Shown: one piece after another, positions 10,067 to 21,224 of the stretch
Position numbering within the stretch: the stretch's first letter is position 1
Layout of the letters: every line of letters begins with the position of its first letter
NCBI GenBank assembly: GCA_036897095.1
Contig: JAYMSP010002718.1
Location: 1-22,802 of the forward strand
DNA from: Plantago elongata
Taxonomy: Eukaryota > Streptophyta > Magnoliopsida > Lamiales > Plantaginaceae
Length of the DNA stretch: 22,802 nt
Direction: 5' to 3'
Notes under the pieces: model-generated
Seen by the model: only the letters and a program-made list of their open reading frames with translations
What the model was told of the DNA's origin: nothing
Databases searched by the model: none
Made by a program: the position numbers and the translations under genes

Positions 10067-13000
10067 ATGGGGGTGATTTCTCGGAAATTATTCCCAGCAT
10101 GTGAAACCATGTGTGTGTGCTGTCCAGCTCTGAGGTCGCGATCTAGGCAACCTGTGAAGCGCTACAAGAAACTGCTTGCTGAAATATTTCCAAAGATCCC
10201 GGTTAGTGATTGTTGTGTCAATTTGACAATTGATAGTGACATTTTCTCTCGGTAGTTAAGGGATTTTGCGCTGGATTATTTTGTTGCTGTTTGGTGATTT
10301 TTGTAAAGATGATTGTCTTGCACTGACGCTTCACGATATCTTTTCTCATGCAGGATGGGCAGCCAAATGAAAGGAAAATTACAAAGCTCTGTGAATATGC
10401 TTCCAAAAACCCTCTACGAATTCCTAAGGTGAGAGACCGCTCAACCATATTTTCAAGATAGAAGTGATGCTATATGCTCTTTTGTGTGATTTATTCTTTT
10501 TCTGACACACTGTTTATCAGATTGCCAAGTATCTTGAAGAAAGGTGCTACAAAGAACTCAAGAATGGTCACATCAAACTTGTCAGCATTGTTGCTGATAC
10601 TTACAGCAAATTACTCTGTCATTGTAAGGAGCAAATGTAAGTTTTATCATGGATCATCATTTTCTTTGGTTTCGATGATCAGGCAACTGACTTTCACAAT
10701 GTAGCTATACGAGTCTTGATGCCTGAATTTGATGTTCTCACTTCTTATGCTTTCAGTGCGTACTTCGCTGTCAATTTGTTTAATGTAGTAATTGAACTAC
10801 TGGATGACTCGAAGAGAGATGCTTCCCAGATTATTGGATGCCAGATCATGACATCATTTATTTACTCTCAGGTGGTTCCACAAATGGTGTATTGTTTATA
10901 AGACACAGATGGTACTCTGTAATTGCATTATGTGCTGTAATTGTGATAAATATCGAAAATGAGTTTGAATTTCATAATTATTTTTCACTCTTTATATTTA
11001 AGAATTAAGATACTAAGTTCTAGTCATATAAAATGTGTAATTCTACATGCTGAAGAAATTAATATGTAGTCACAACACACCTTAGCGCACACATTCTTAT
11101 TCCCGAAGCAATTTCTATGTAGAATTAGAAAGCCATATATAAAAATTATTGACATCCATTGAATGCTTGTTTCTCCTTCATCAGGTAGATGGAACTTATA
11201 CTCACAATATTGAAAATCTTGTTGATAAAGTATGCTTACTGGCTCGTAAGACGGAAGATGATCATCAAAAGAATCGTTTGAAGGCATCAAGCATGGAGTG
11301 CCTTTCAGCCATGGTAACTCGAACAAAGACACTATGCTTGTTTGAATGTCTTCTATGGTTCACAGATTTCTGTATCTTTATCGAATCCTGTTCTCAGATG
11401 TTTTGTGCCATAATAGAAACATTCTTTTTGATAATCTCTTTTTTGCCAAACACATAATTCTACTTTGGTCTCATCTTACAGGTGTGGTTCATGGCAGAGT
11501 TCTCTCATGTATTCACTGACTTTGAAAAGGTTGATTTTTCTTACTCCATTTTACATTGTTTCATTCTAAAATTATCTGTTTATTCTAGACTATAAGAAGC
11601 CTATAATACTTTTCTATGACTGTTTTTCATCTGGTTGTTTTTATATGAACACTTTAAGTGAATAAGACTAAAAGGTGTACCCCTCCCCGGCATCTTTTTT
11701 ATGTTGTGTTTGAGGTCTCTTATTGGAGAGAGGATAAACTTCTCTATGTTTTTTGTTTTCTAGGGTAGACTGTCACTGATCTATTTTCAGCTTTCATGAT
11801 GAAACCCGTACTTCTTTCTCTCTGGTTCCTTGCTCTCCTGTCTTTGATCTGCTGTTTGGCTGTTAGTGCATTTTTGACCTGCTATGGCCTATGAGATATG
11901 AGTACTTGACTATGTCTTGGATGTAGCGTATTAAATTATAGTAACCTCGTCCTCTAGTAAGTTCATGAAACTCAAAAATATGGAAGATAATCTTACTGTT
12001 ATGTGTATATTGAAATATCTGCCTGATCAATTGTTAGGCCATCTTATCTGAGTTATAAGAGAATAATCTCTTTTTCCACTCGGGTTTGGTATAAGAGGTT
12101 AGGGGAACAGAACAGAGCCACTTTAAAAGGGTGTGTTGTGTGTTTGTCCTGTCAGAGAAAAAAGAGGAATGATTTCGAAATGAAATTTGCATTGTCCATC
12201 ACAGATTGTGCATGCTGCCCTTGATAACTATGAGGTGGAGGCGCAAGACGAAGAAGATGAAGAAAGAAGGGAGGCAAACCATAATTGGGTTGATGAAGTG
12301 GCAAGGTGTGAGGGAAGAGGGGCTCTTGGTATTGGTGGAGAATTTAGCCCTGGCCACATAATGTTAAGAATACGCCCAGAGAAGAAAGAACCTTCTCTCT
12401 TAACAAGGTTAAAATTACGTTTACCCAACATTAATTCTGGTAAACAGAATTAGAAGACATTATTTATCATGAAGTGCCTAAAACCTAGTGTGAAACTGTG
12501 GTATTCCTCGCTGACACTCTGTTATTGCTTTTAATTTTTGTGGACTTCAGAGAGGAGGTTGAGACTCCGAAAGTCTGGGCTCAGATATGTATTCAGAGGA
12601 TGGTTGATCTGGCTAGGGAAAGTACGACTATGCGGCGAGTTTTGGATCCAATGTTTGTTTATTTTGACATGGGGAAGCGCTGGGCACCTCATCATGGACT
12701 GGCTCCTATTGTTCTTTCTGATATGATATCCTTTGTGGAAAACCCAGGTGAGTTTGTTTGTTATAAGCTCTAACAGTTTGATTTGCTTCTACCTAAGTAC
12801 CTATGAATCGATGCTGTGTTTTTTAAGATTGAAATATGCTTACATACACATTCACAGTTTATGTTGCTATTGATAAGTACTCGTCTGTCACAGTACACTC
12901 ATTTTGCATTTATATACTATGTTATAACACAAATGTCCTGTTTCTACTTTTTGGCAAATAATCTTCACTTGAATTAAATTTTAGGGCCATGCATTGCTTT

Positions 13001-13721
13001 ATCTACACTACTTGTCATTAGACACTAGTCTCCATGCCTAAAAGCTAACGGAACATTTAATTTGAGACGGAGGGAGTAATTCTCCAGTTGAAGTACTCAT
13101 CTGTCACAGTACACCCATTTCGCATTTACATACTATGTTCTAACACAAATGTCCAGTTTCTACTTTTGGCAAAGAATCTTCACTTGAAATACATTTAGGG
13201 CCATGCATCGCTTTATTTACACTACTTGTCATTAGACACTAGTCTCCATGCCTAAAAGATAACGGGACATTTAATCTGGGACGGAGGGAGTAATTCTCAA
13301 GTTGAAGTGCCTGGAGATTACCTATTTTGATGAAGGAAAAGTGAGCATAATGCTCCATACTAAAAAAATCTAGGAATGTTGTTTGGCTTTTTCACTAGAG
13401 GGTTTGGATACGGAGTACTAAAGTACTCCGTGTGCCCCAGATCAAATGTCCCATTTACTTTTGGACATGCAGTTTTTTGTCACGTGATAAAGTGAGAATA
13501 AAGTGGGTCTGTAGTATTTTGGACTCAAATTAGTACAGTGCACATGGGTTTGAAATTTGCCAAAAAGTGGAAATCGGACATAGAAGTTCAACAAGGGGCA
13601 TTTGTCATGAGACAGGTGGAGTAGGAATTTGCTAGTAGAGGCTGTTCAGTTCGGGATGTTTTAAATTTTGATGCATCGTATGTTCTGTAAGATTGGGCAC
13701 AAGGATTTGCATACATACATA

Positions 13722-13754
<33 letters not shown>

Positions 13755-16700
13755 GCAAATTCGAAACGCGGAATCCGCGTGTTTTTTTTATAATATTAAA
13801 TTTTATTTTTTTGTAAGTAAAAATGTTCGTTCACGACTTCACGTGAATTCTTCGCACGCAATTATATGCTCGACTAACAATTTTTTAATTTTATACGAGT
13901 AGTTTTAGGAAAAATGATATCCTAAAATTGTGAAAGTAGTGGGATAACTACCTTTGGGACTAATTAACTACTTTCAAGTATTTGATTAGTATTAGTAATA
14001 GATATTGATGCAAAGGGAATTATATGCACATTACTGTTTAAACAAGGAGCATTTTGCCCCTACCTCATTCAAAGTTTAAAGTAAACATGAAACCCATTTC
14101 CATTGATGTACTATCAAGTAAAAAATTAATCAAGGATTTGGTCGAAATACAAACGTTTATCCTAGAAGAATTTTTATGTCGTCTGTTCTTGTCTATATAT
14201 CTGATCATCTGATTTCTTATTCTTAAATTAGATATGAGATATATTTATGCCATTTTTAGGCTCTTTATTTTGGGGTTTTCATTCACACCTAATCATAGAA
14301 CTGGTTTTAAGTTAAAATCAGTTGGTATGCCATTTAAGTTCAAGACTGTTTTTTACCGATCGGCTACCCAATGAACTTTAACCGAGGGAAAAAGATGTGA
14401 CCCTAGCCTGAAGCCTCTTTGCGCACCTCATTGTTAATGGTCTCTCTATTGCATGCTTGGCTCAAGTGTACTCATAACACATTTCAAGTTGCCTCTAACA
14501 TAAATGGTCTGTTTGAATTGTGATAGAGCAGAGGATTTAGGGATAAAGAGATAGATGATTTTGGTGTTATTGAAAGAACTAAATAAATATATAAGTAAAA
14601 GACACCAACCACCGAAGAGACGAACCACCGAAAGGGCGAAACCAACTCTTAAGAGCGAAATGAACTATAATTTTGACTAACTTCCTAATTTCAGTGAAAC
14701 TCTATCAGGTGATAACTAAACTCCATAGGGTAACTTTCCTATGAATACTAAACCTTCCTATCAATACTAAAACTCTATAGTAATAACAATATTAATTTAG
14801 GACTCTAGGTCCGTAACAAATTGATAGCACACGAGTTCCATAAAATCTTGTATTGTCCTGAGTCCTGACAATTAACATTTTAAAAAAACCATGAGATAAT
14901 ATTGTATAGAAATTATGACCACTTGACCTGCTAGATAAATCCTTTACTTGAATATAAGAAGTTACTACTTCCCGTGTCCCGAGCTAAGCTTCTCATATGC
15001 TTTTGTTGAGTGTTTTTAAGGTCCGTTTGAGGACATCATATTAATTCTAACCATACTGGAAAAATAATGAAGTTATACTGTGAAAGTATAAAGGATTTTA
15101 CTTTCATAATATAATTTTTAAAATATTTTGTTTGGTATGAATTTGTTAATTTATGATCATTTTGGAAAAATTCAGTAACTTAAAATGGGAAGTTTAGCTC
15201 GAGATGGAGGAAGTATAAGACATCTTTAATCTCAAGAGAAATCCTTCTGTCTTGACTTTAGTTGGTCTTCATGTCAAGTGCATTGTATCTGGGTTCTTTA
15301 TTTCACTTACAAGGCTCTATATGTAGCTTAAAAAAATGTAAAAATAAGTCCTCATTCTGGAAAGACTGACTAAGGTTTATTTATATGATTATAGGAAATG
15401 AGCAACTGATACTAGCTGCTGTTGTCCGACATCTGGACCACAAAAATGTTGCGCATGATCCACATATTAAATGTCACATCATTCAGACTGCTTGCTGTTT
15501 AGCCCGCCAAGTTAGATCGGAATCTGTGATTTCTGATATGGGATTTGTTAGTGACCTCTTTAGACACTTGCGTAAAACATTTCAAGCAACAGCCGAGTCA
15601 GTAGGAGAGGAGGAAATAAATGTGAATGCTACTCTGCAGACTTCCATTGAAGATTGTTTGCTAGAAACTGTTAGAGGGGTATATATATTAGCTATGTGGA
15701 TTTTTATTTGTGTATTTCTTATTCCCTCCTTTCTTGACTTTCAATTCTAATTGTCAGATTATTGATGTTCGTCCTCTATTTGATATGATGGCAATCACAT
15801 TGGAGAAACTCTCGCCTATTAGAGTGGTCGCTCGTGCTGCTCTGGCCTCACTCATAATTCTAGCCCATGTGATTTCACTGGCATTTGGCTCTTCTCACTC
15901 ACAGCAGGTAAGCTGAAGGCGGTAGTATATAGAGCTCCCGATGTCTTTTTCTTATTCTACCTTTCTTGGCTTTCGTTCTCGCTTTTATTTTTTATTTTTA
16001 AATAATTGCATATTCTTTTATCAATTCTATAAGTATATCTTTTTTCATGTGAACTACATTAAACTCCCTAAAGTTCACAGACAGTAATGATTATTCTCTA
16101 TGGTATGAAAAATTACACCGAAAGGTCAAATTGTGAACTTTCTAGTGTTCAAATTCAAGACAAGATTATAATTTTAATAAAAAGTAAGCAGGGCATATCA
16201 GTTTATACTGAACATTTACCAGATATAAATTTTCAGGCTTTGAGTATTCAATATCGGACTGTCATCAAGAGTTGTGTGGCTGGGAATGGGTGTGTGATCG
16301 GGTTGAGTTCATTCTATTATCTATATTTGGGCCTAATGCTGCATGAAGGTTTGCATGCCAGCCTTTCATTGAGCATTTGATGTGGCTGTCCTTGTTACCA
16401 TTTAAATTGAATTAGCAAGCCATATACTGTGGCAACTTTAGTTGGGTGTAGGAACGAGGTGTAATAGATTTGGTAGTACCCGGTGAACAAATTATATCAG
16501 GATTACTGCTTAGGCATTGCGGCTTTTATGCCAATGCTCAAGTTCATGTGAATTCATCTTTGTAATACTATCTGCTAAACAATTCTGAGGTTGCAGAACA
16601 TTATACATATTATTGGACGTGTGCCCATCTTTAGTTCTGCTTTCTATATTTGTGAACTGACGAATTGTAGGCTTGATTATTTTATATGTACGCTACCAGT

Positions 16701-19700
16701 TGCAACTTTAGTAAACCTTTCCACTATTATAATCAAGTTCTAATTTTTGTCATTGTTTCAGGCATTTCCAGATGGACTTCTTATTCAACTTCTGAAAGTG
16801 ATGCTGCATTCTGATGTTGAAATACGTGTTGGGGGGCATCAAATATTTTGTGTGCTTCTCATTCCAAGTTTTGCTCATGCAAGAAATGATGCATTTAACC
16901 ATCCAAGGAGATTGCACTCAAAGAATGCCTCCACATTTTCGTCAATAACAGCTCTCCTCGACAAGCTTCGTGGAGAAATATATGGAGCTAAACTCAACCA
17001 AGGAAATGAAGCCAATGATTATAAGCAGGAAAACAAAGTTGAAGAAGATTGGAGGCATGGACGGTCCCACAAAAATTCTCCTAATATCAATATAATAAGC
17101 TCCATTCCAGCTAGCTTTACTGAAGCCGTAAGAACCCCATCATACTATTAAAAAGTTCCTCCATTATATGTAATAGTCACAAGTATCTTGATGTGTCTTG
17201 CAGGACCAGTACTTCTTGCGGTGCAATGAGGACCAAATTACACAATTGCTCTCTGCTTTATGGATACAAGTTAATCTTCCTGATAATGTACCTGCCAATG
17301 TTGAAGCTATTGCTCATACCTTCTGCCTATCACTTAGTTCGCTGCACCTTAAGGTTAGTTAAAAGGTGGATATATATGACTTTACAATGACCGACTCATT
17401 TGCTGATTTTCTAATTGAAAGCAATGAAAATTTGAGGTTCTTATGCTTACAAATTTCTTCCTTTGCAACAATTTTTACCTGCTTGTAACATCTTGGTGTG
17501 ATTTGGCATTGGAATGGTTTATGTGGCGACCTTTTTTGCTCTTGATCATGTTGTCCAATACAAGATCAGAGATTCAGAACTTCCAGCCTGGTTCCAGTAT
17601 GTGCTAATTCTCTTGACCCATTTGGACCACAGATGAAATAAAAATTGTACTTCCTACGTCCCAGATCAAGTCTCCCATTTAGTCTGTTGACTTTTTTTAA
17701 CCTTCATATGACCATAGATTAATTCTTAATCATATCCTAAAAGTAATAAAAAAACTATACTATGTAAGCATAATGATTAGATTTATTATATAATTTTCTT
17801 AGTTATCTTTCATATGTGATTTAGGATTAAATTTGTAGTCAAAACGGACCTTAAAAGAAGTATGCAAAACCAAATGGTTAGCTTTGACCAGGACAAATGA
17901 AGTAGAATATAAAGAAAATGGGAGAAAGAATATAAAGAAGCCCTAGATAGTTTTCTCGGAAAAAGATGAAGCCATGAAACTTTTGTTTTAGCATTATGTC
18001 TCCATTACACTGTCAATTGGCGCCCTTGATTAATGCTTATATAATTAGGGAAATTTAGCGCCAGGGCCCAGTTTGATGGTAAAGCTGCAAAAAGGGCCCA
18101 GCTGTTTCTCTTTCAAACAACGCCCAGTTTACTGTATCATACAACACCAAACTGTATCATAGAGTGTACATGATACAATTTTCACACCTAATACTGTACA
18201 TTTAGTTTGACGATATACAATTATTTGTTGTATCATAGAGTGCACATGATACAACGGTGGTTTTTTTATTGGTTATTTCCAAGTGAATACCGGCCTGTGA
18301 CTCTCCCCATATCTTTACTCGTATCCTTACACGACCTGTTATTGGCTTGATTTGATTTGGGTTTGTCTAAAACTTATTTATTGATTATTTCTCTGTTAAC
18401 ATTTTTGTGTTTGCTTTGTTGCAGAACTCCAACAACCTTGTACTCAGATTCTTTCAGTTTTCCCTCTCACTCAGAAAGCTTTCCTTGGAGCCCAATAGCA
18501 GTAAGTACCGGAGAATTGTTTGTTTGTGAACTTAGCAAAGGAGAAAGCAGTTAATTCTTTAATTAGAAGATAACACATCCTCTCATCATAGGTACACTGC
18601 CTCCAGCATACCAGAGATCACTTCTTGTATTATCGACTGCCATGTTGATGTTTGCTGCCAAGATGTATCACATGAGTGAATTGCGTAATCTGTTCAAGCT
18701 ATTACTCGACTGTGATGTAAGTTCTCTTATTAACGCTTTCATTTTTTGGGTTCTTGCTTTTGAATGGTTAGTGTCTTTAAATTCTTGTTATGCTTATATT
18801 TGTGCTTCACTTTTTTCTTGGGGATTTATGATTATAAATAAAATTAATGGTAAAGTGTAGTTTAGTTTGAAATGTAACTGATTATAAGATGATCTATGCT
18901 AAAGGATATATATAATCTTTGCTTTGTTCAATATGAAGTGATGAATGTGTGACGAAATGTAGTTTTACTTGGGCATGTCATTGTATGCTTAAATGACCAG
19001 AAAGCACATCCTAAAAATGAGCCAAACGGAGGAGTTGACGGCATAAGTCTGACAAAATAACTGTCACTCAGTAAAGAAATGCAATTCTTTTTTTAATGTG
19101 ATATCAGTAATGCAGCAGCTCTACATGTTTCTCTTGTTTTGTTTCCTTTTATATTTCACTCCAATTTATTGACACCTGTTGCATTCCTACTAACGCTAGC
19201 CACCATCCCCTGGCTTCACAAACTTTTGTTTTGCCTAGATCTCCAGCCAATTTAGTGTTTTAAAAGCTCACCTTTTTTAAATGCATATTTAGGTGGATCC
19301 ATATATTGGCATCAGCGGTGACTTCCAAGTTTATGTAAGGCCGCAAGCTGAAGTCAATAATTACAGTTCTCCTTCTGATAATCAACAAGCATCTTCAGCT
19401 CTTTCTGAACTACGAGAGAATGCCCATGAATCTGACAAAACTGTATTATCAATTTTAGTTGAAAGTTTGCCGGAACTAACAGAGGTATATCTCTTAAAAT
19501 TCTTAACTAATTAAGAACAGGAAATGCACTAGTAATTTAGAATGGAAGATTAAGGCCGTGTTTCATTTTTGTTGGCATAAGATTGAGGCAGAAGACATTG
19601 CTAAGCAGCTCTCAGAAGAATTTGTACCTGATGAATCTTTCATGTTTGGCTCACAATCTATGCTCGACATGGATCATATGCAAAGGGCTGCTTTCTCTAA

Positions 19701-20207
19701 GGGATCACCATCATTTGATGGGGTAAGCTTTTGCCCTTTCTTAACTTCATTACTGTGCTCATGGTGGGGATAAAAGCATATTGTTCCTCTGTTCAATTTT
19801 GCTTTGTTATATTACAAAAACTGGCACAAATCATTCTCTTGAGGGGTTGGATTTTGCTACCGAGAAGATTTTTTTTAAGACTTAGAATTAAACAATTTGA
19901 ATCAAACTTTGGCCTTCTGACACAGGACTTTTCTGCAAATTCCATTGTTGATGATGATACAATGAGTATATCATCGGTGACAAATATATCTCAATTCATA
20001 CCAAAGGTTCCACCATCTGCATCTCCTTCGATGTCCCATATTGTCAGCATTGGGCAGCTCCTAGAATCGGTAACACCCTATCTCTCTTATTTCCATGTAT
20101 ATTCTACGAAGGTATTATCACAACCAATTGACAATAACCATAGATTAATTCCTGCAAGTCCTTTAATGCTTGAAACAAACATTTTATGAAGTGCTTGTGC
20201 TGAATGT

Positions 20208-20240
<33 letters not shown>

Positions 20241-21224
20241 ACTGAACTGCCTGAAACTGAAATGTGGTTTTGAGCTCTGCATATTCAACCTACAACTGAC
20301 GAGTTTGTTTGTACTGGAGTCATATGTGTTTTGATTTGCTTTTGGATTGGATATTTAAAACAGAACTACAGTAGATAATTGAAAGGCAGAGAGACAAGCA
20401 AGTGGACTTATCTCAAGAACTCAAACCATATATCTAAGTTCTAGTAGCAAAAAGAGCCGACGCTAGGTGTAAACTCATGTTTATTGGAGAAGAACAAAAT
20501 CAGCGCAAATGAATATGTACACAATTTTGACATGGTTTCTACTTTCTTGTTGAGGATTTCACGCACATAACACAATTTGTGCTGATATGGTTCCACCCAA
20601 TAATTTTTTTATTATTTCACTAACATTATATGCATCCAATGGCCATTCATATGCATTGGATGCATAACATAAATACTTGTGGAAGAAGATGTAAGACATC
20701 ACATGCTGATCAGCTTTCCATATTCTCACAAGGAGTTTTTTAAAACTTTTTTTAGGCACTTGAGGTTGCTGGCCAAGTAGCCGGAGCATCAGTGTCTACG
20801 TCTCCACTTCCATACAGTACCATGACCAATCAGTGTGAATCATTGGGCAACGAAACTAGGAAGAAACTTTCAAATTGGTTAGCCTATGATAACAACGATA
20901 GCTGCTCGATAAGCAATGAAATGTTGCTTCCATCTGCAAATGGGCTGTCACCAATCAAGAAGGTGAGCATTCTTACTATTCATCTCTGTGACTTCATGAG
21001 TTCCTAGTTTGAGATGACACCAACTTATTCTTGATCCAATGATCACTTCTCTGTTTATGCTGTTTTTCATTAAAAAATAAAATAATTGGTGGAGCTTGTG
21101 TTGTGCATAGGTAACAAGCGATGCATTGGCACTTGATATAGTACCGACCCCAAACTCTTGGTTAGCAATGAGGCTGCCGCCTGCCAGCCCTTTCGACAAT
21201 TTCCTCAGAGCGGCCCGTGGTTAA
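10067..21224 (+). CDS. EFR3: EFR3-like plasma-membrane anchor of the PI4-kinase alpha complex
   Basis: Predicted exons: 10067-10201, 10354-10428, 10521-10636, 10757-10871, 11185-11313, 11482-11529, 12205-12407, 12551-12747, 15395-15678, 15758-15907, 16762-17127, 17204-17353, 18425-18500, 18592-18716, 19293-19484, 19582-19722, 19926-20069, 20756-20962, 21111-21224; 988 aa. The N-terminus has a Cys cluster (C12, C16, C18, C19) followed by a basic patch (R23-K35, including RSRQPVKRYKK), as in plant EFR3-like proteins such as Arabidopsis At5g26850. In this family such cysteines are S-acylated and hold the protein at the plasma membrane, where it recruits PI4K-alpha through TTC7/FAM126-type partners. 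The body (about 60-780) is helical, HEAT/ARM-like, with an acidic stretch at 216-227. Conserved C-terminal blocks are SIGQLLESALEVAGQ (875-889), VSTSPLPY (895-902) and SWLAMRLPPASPFDNFL (967-983). No break or missing block was seen. Biochemical role is inferred from the family. Confidence 0.94.
10872..11184 (+). other. Intron 5 of the EFR3-like gene
   Basis: Introns here are numbered from the leader intron as 1. This one is 313 bp, phase 0, donor GTGGTT and acceptor CATCAG. AT-rich; nothing else was recognised in it. Confidence 0.7.
11530..12204 (+). other. Intron 7 of the EFR3-like gene
   Basis: A 675-bp phase 0 intron with donor GTTGAT and acceptor ATCACAG. T-rich sequence without a recognisable repeat or gene. 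Confidence 0.7.
12880..13076. mobile_element. Stowaway-like MITE, first tandem copy
   Basis: About 197 bp, from CTCGTCTGTCACAGTACACT to GAGACGGAGGGAG, flanked by TA (12878-12879, 13077-13078). The 3' end matches the Stowaway terminus CTCCCTCCGTC in reverse complement; the 5' end is a decayed form of it. No coding capacity. It is nearly identical to the next element. Confidence 0.72.
13096..13290. mobile_element. Stowaway-like MITE, second tandem copy
   Basis: About 195 bp, same orientation and sequence as the copy just upstream, flanked by TA (13094-13095, 13291-13292). The short spacer after the first copy (ATTCTCCAGTTGAAG) recurs after this one (ATTCTCAAGTTGAAG). The duplication therefore includes flanking DNA. 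Confidence 0.72.
13426..13621. mobile_element. Stowaway-like MITE abutting a palindrome
   Basis: About 196 bp. It begins CTCCGTGTGCCCCAGATCAA and ends GAGACAGGTGGAG; the ends pair as imperfect inverted repeats (CTCCACCTGTCTCATGACAA on the other strand). TA lies on each side (13424-13425, 13622-13623). Just upstream, ACGGAGTACT and AGTACTCCGT form a 10-bp inverted repeat (13410-13431) with a two-base spacer, as if the end of another element lay against this one. Confidence 0.75.
13710..13754. repeat. (CATA)n/(CA)n microsatellite
   Basis: Three CATA units pass into about 15 CA repeats inside intron 9 of the EFR3-like gene. On the + strand it yields a spurious His-Thr reading frame. Likely length-polymorphic. 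Confidence 0.95.
14968..15213. mobile_element. Stowaway-like MITE near the end of intron 9
   Basis: About 246 bp. It begins CTTCCCGTGTCCCGAGCTAA and ends TAGCTCGAGATGGAGGAAG. Reverse complement of the right end reads CTTCCTCCATCTCGAGCTAA, a good match to the left end. TA on each side (14966-14967, 15214-15215). The interior is AT-rich and noncoding. In length it is closest to the 242-bp element in the RPAP3-like gene. Confidence 0.82.
15908..16761 (+). other. Intron 11 of the EFR3-like gene
   Basis: An 854-bp phase 0 intron, donor GTAAGC and acceptor TTTCAG. It has a 97-codon open frame (16087-16380) with no resemblance to a known protein, probably chance. A perfect 10-bp inverted repeat, AAAGTTCACA (16070-16079) with TGTGAACTTT (16132-16141), could form a hairpin with a 52-base loop. 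Confidence 0.7.
17650..17902. mobile_element. Stowaway-like MITE in intron 13 of the EFR3-like gene
   Basis: About 253 bp. It begins CTTCCTACGTCCCAGATCAA and ends TTTGACCAGGACAAATGAAG; the right end in reverse complement reads CTTCATTTGTCCTGGTCAAA, matching the left. TA on each side (17648-17649, 17903-17904). AT-rich, noncoding interior. It lies in the 1071-bp intron 13 (17354-18424). Confidence 0.82.
18050..18260. repeat. Hairpin- and repeat-rich segment in intron 13
   Basis: It carries three GCCCAGTTT/GGGCCCAGCTG-type words (about 18066, 18107 and 18122) and two long imperfect palindromes. The palindromes are TGTATCAT with ATGATACA (18153-18160 and 18170-18177) and TTGTATCAT with ATGATACAA (18228-18236 and 18246-18254), sharing the core AGAGTGYAC. 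A further lone TGTATCAT lies at 18133. The contrast with the surrounding AT-rich intron suggests an inserted element, but I found no terminal inverted repeat or target-site duplication to define its ends. Confidence 0.6.
18717..19292 (+). other. Intron 15 of the EFR3-like gene
   Basis: A 576-bp phase 0 intron, donor GTAAGT and acceptor ATTTAG just before GTGGATCCA. T-rich; no element recognised. Confidence 0.7.
20070..20755 (+). other. Intron 18 of the EFR3-like gene
   Basis: A 686-bp phase 0 intron, donor GTAACA and acceptor TTTTTTTAG, separating the conserved SIGQLLES from ALEVAGQ. It contains the C homopolymer annotated separately; otherwise nothing was recognised. Confidence 0.75.
20209..20240. 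repeat. Poly(C) run of 32 bases
   Basis: An uninterrupted run of 32 C inside intron 18, in otherwise AT-rich DNA. Its complement is a G run that could fold as a quadruplex. Long homopolymers are also a common assembly or sequencing error, so the exact length is doubtful. Confidence 0.95.

Larger units (their letters stand above)
12876..13305. repeat. Tandem duplication of a 214-216-bp unit containing a MITE
   Basis: Unit 1 runs from about 12876 to 13090 and unit 2 from 13091 to 13305. Long shared blocks include CACTACTTGTCATTAGACAC, TAGTCTCCATGCCTAAAAG and GACGGAGGGAGTAATTCTC. The period is 216 at the left end and 214 at the right, and mismatches are few and scattered. Because the non-element spacer is copied too, a segmental tandem duplication explains it better than two insertions. 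Confidence 0.9.
12748..15394 (+). other. Intron 9 of the EFR3-like gene, 2.6 kb
   Basis: The longest intron of the window; phase 1, splitting a Gly codon (CCAG/GAAATGAG). It holds four Stowaway-like elements and a CA microsatellite, annotated separately. The part from 13755 to 14960 has no element I can name: it is AT-rich, with short internal duplications such as AACCACCGAA near 14607 and 14624 and TTCCTATNAATACTAAA near 14737 and 14756. Open frames within it look like chance. Confidence 0.75.

Noticed and set aside
12538-12726. Second + strand open frame overlapping exon 9 of the EFR3-like gene
   Set aside because: It is an out-of-frame shadow; the adjacent frame gives EFR3-like sequence that joins both neighbouring exons.
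13693-13902. Open frame with a His-Thr repeat
   Set aside because: It is a translation of the CA microsatellite in intron 9.
16087-16380. 97-codon + strand open frame in intron 11 of the EFR3-like gene
   Set aside because: No recognisable domain, and it lies wholly within an intron whose flanking exons join in frame.
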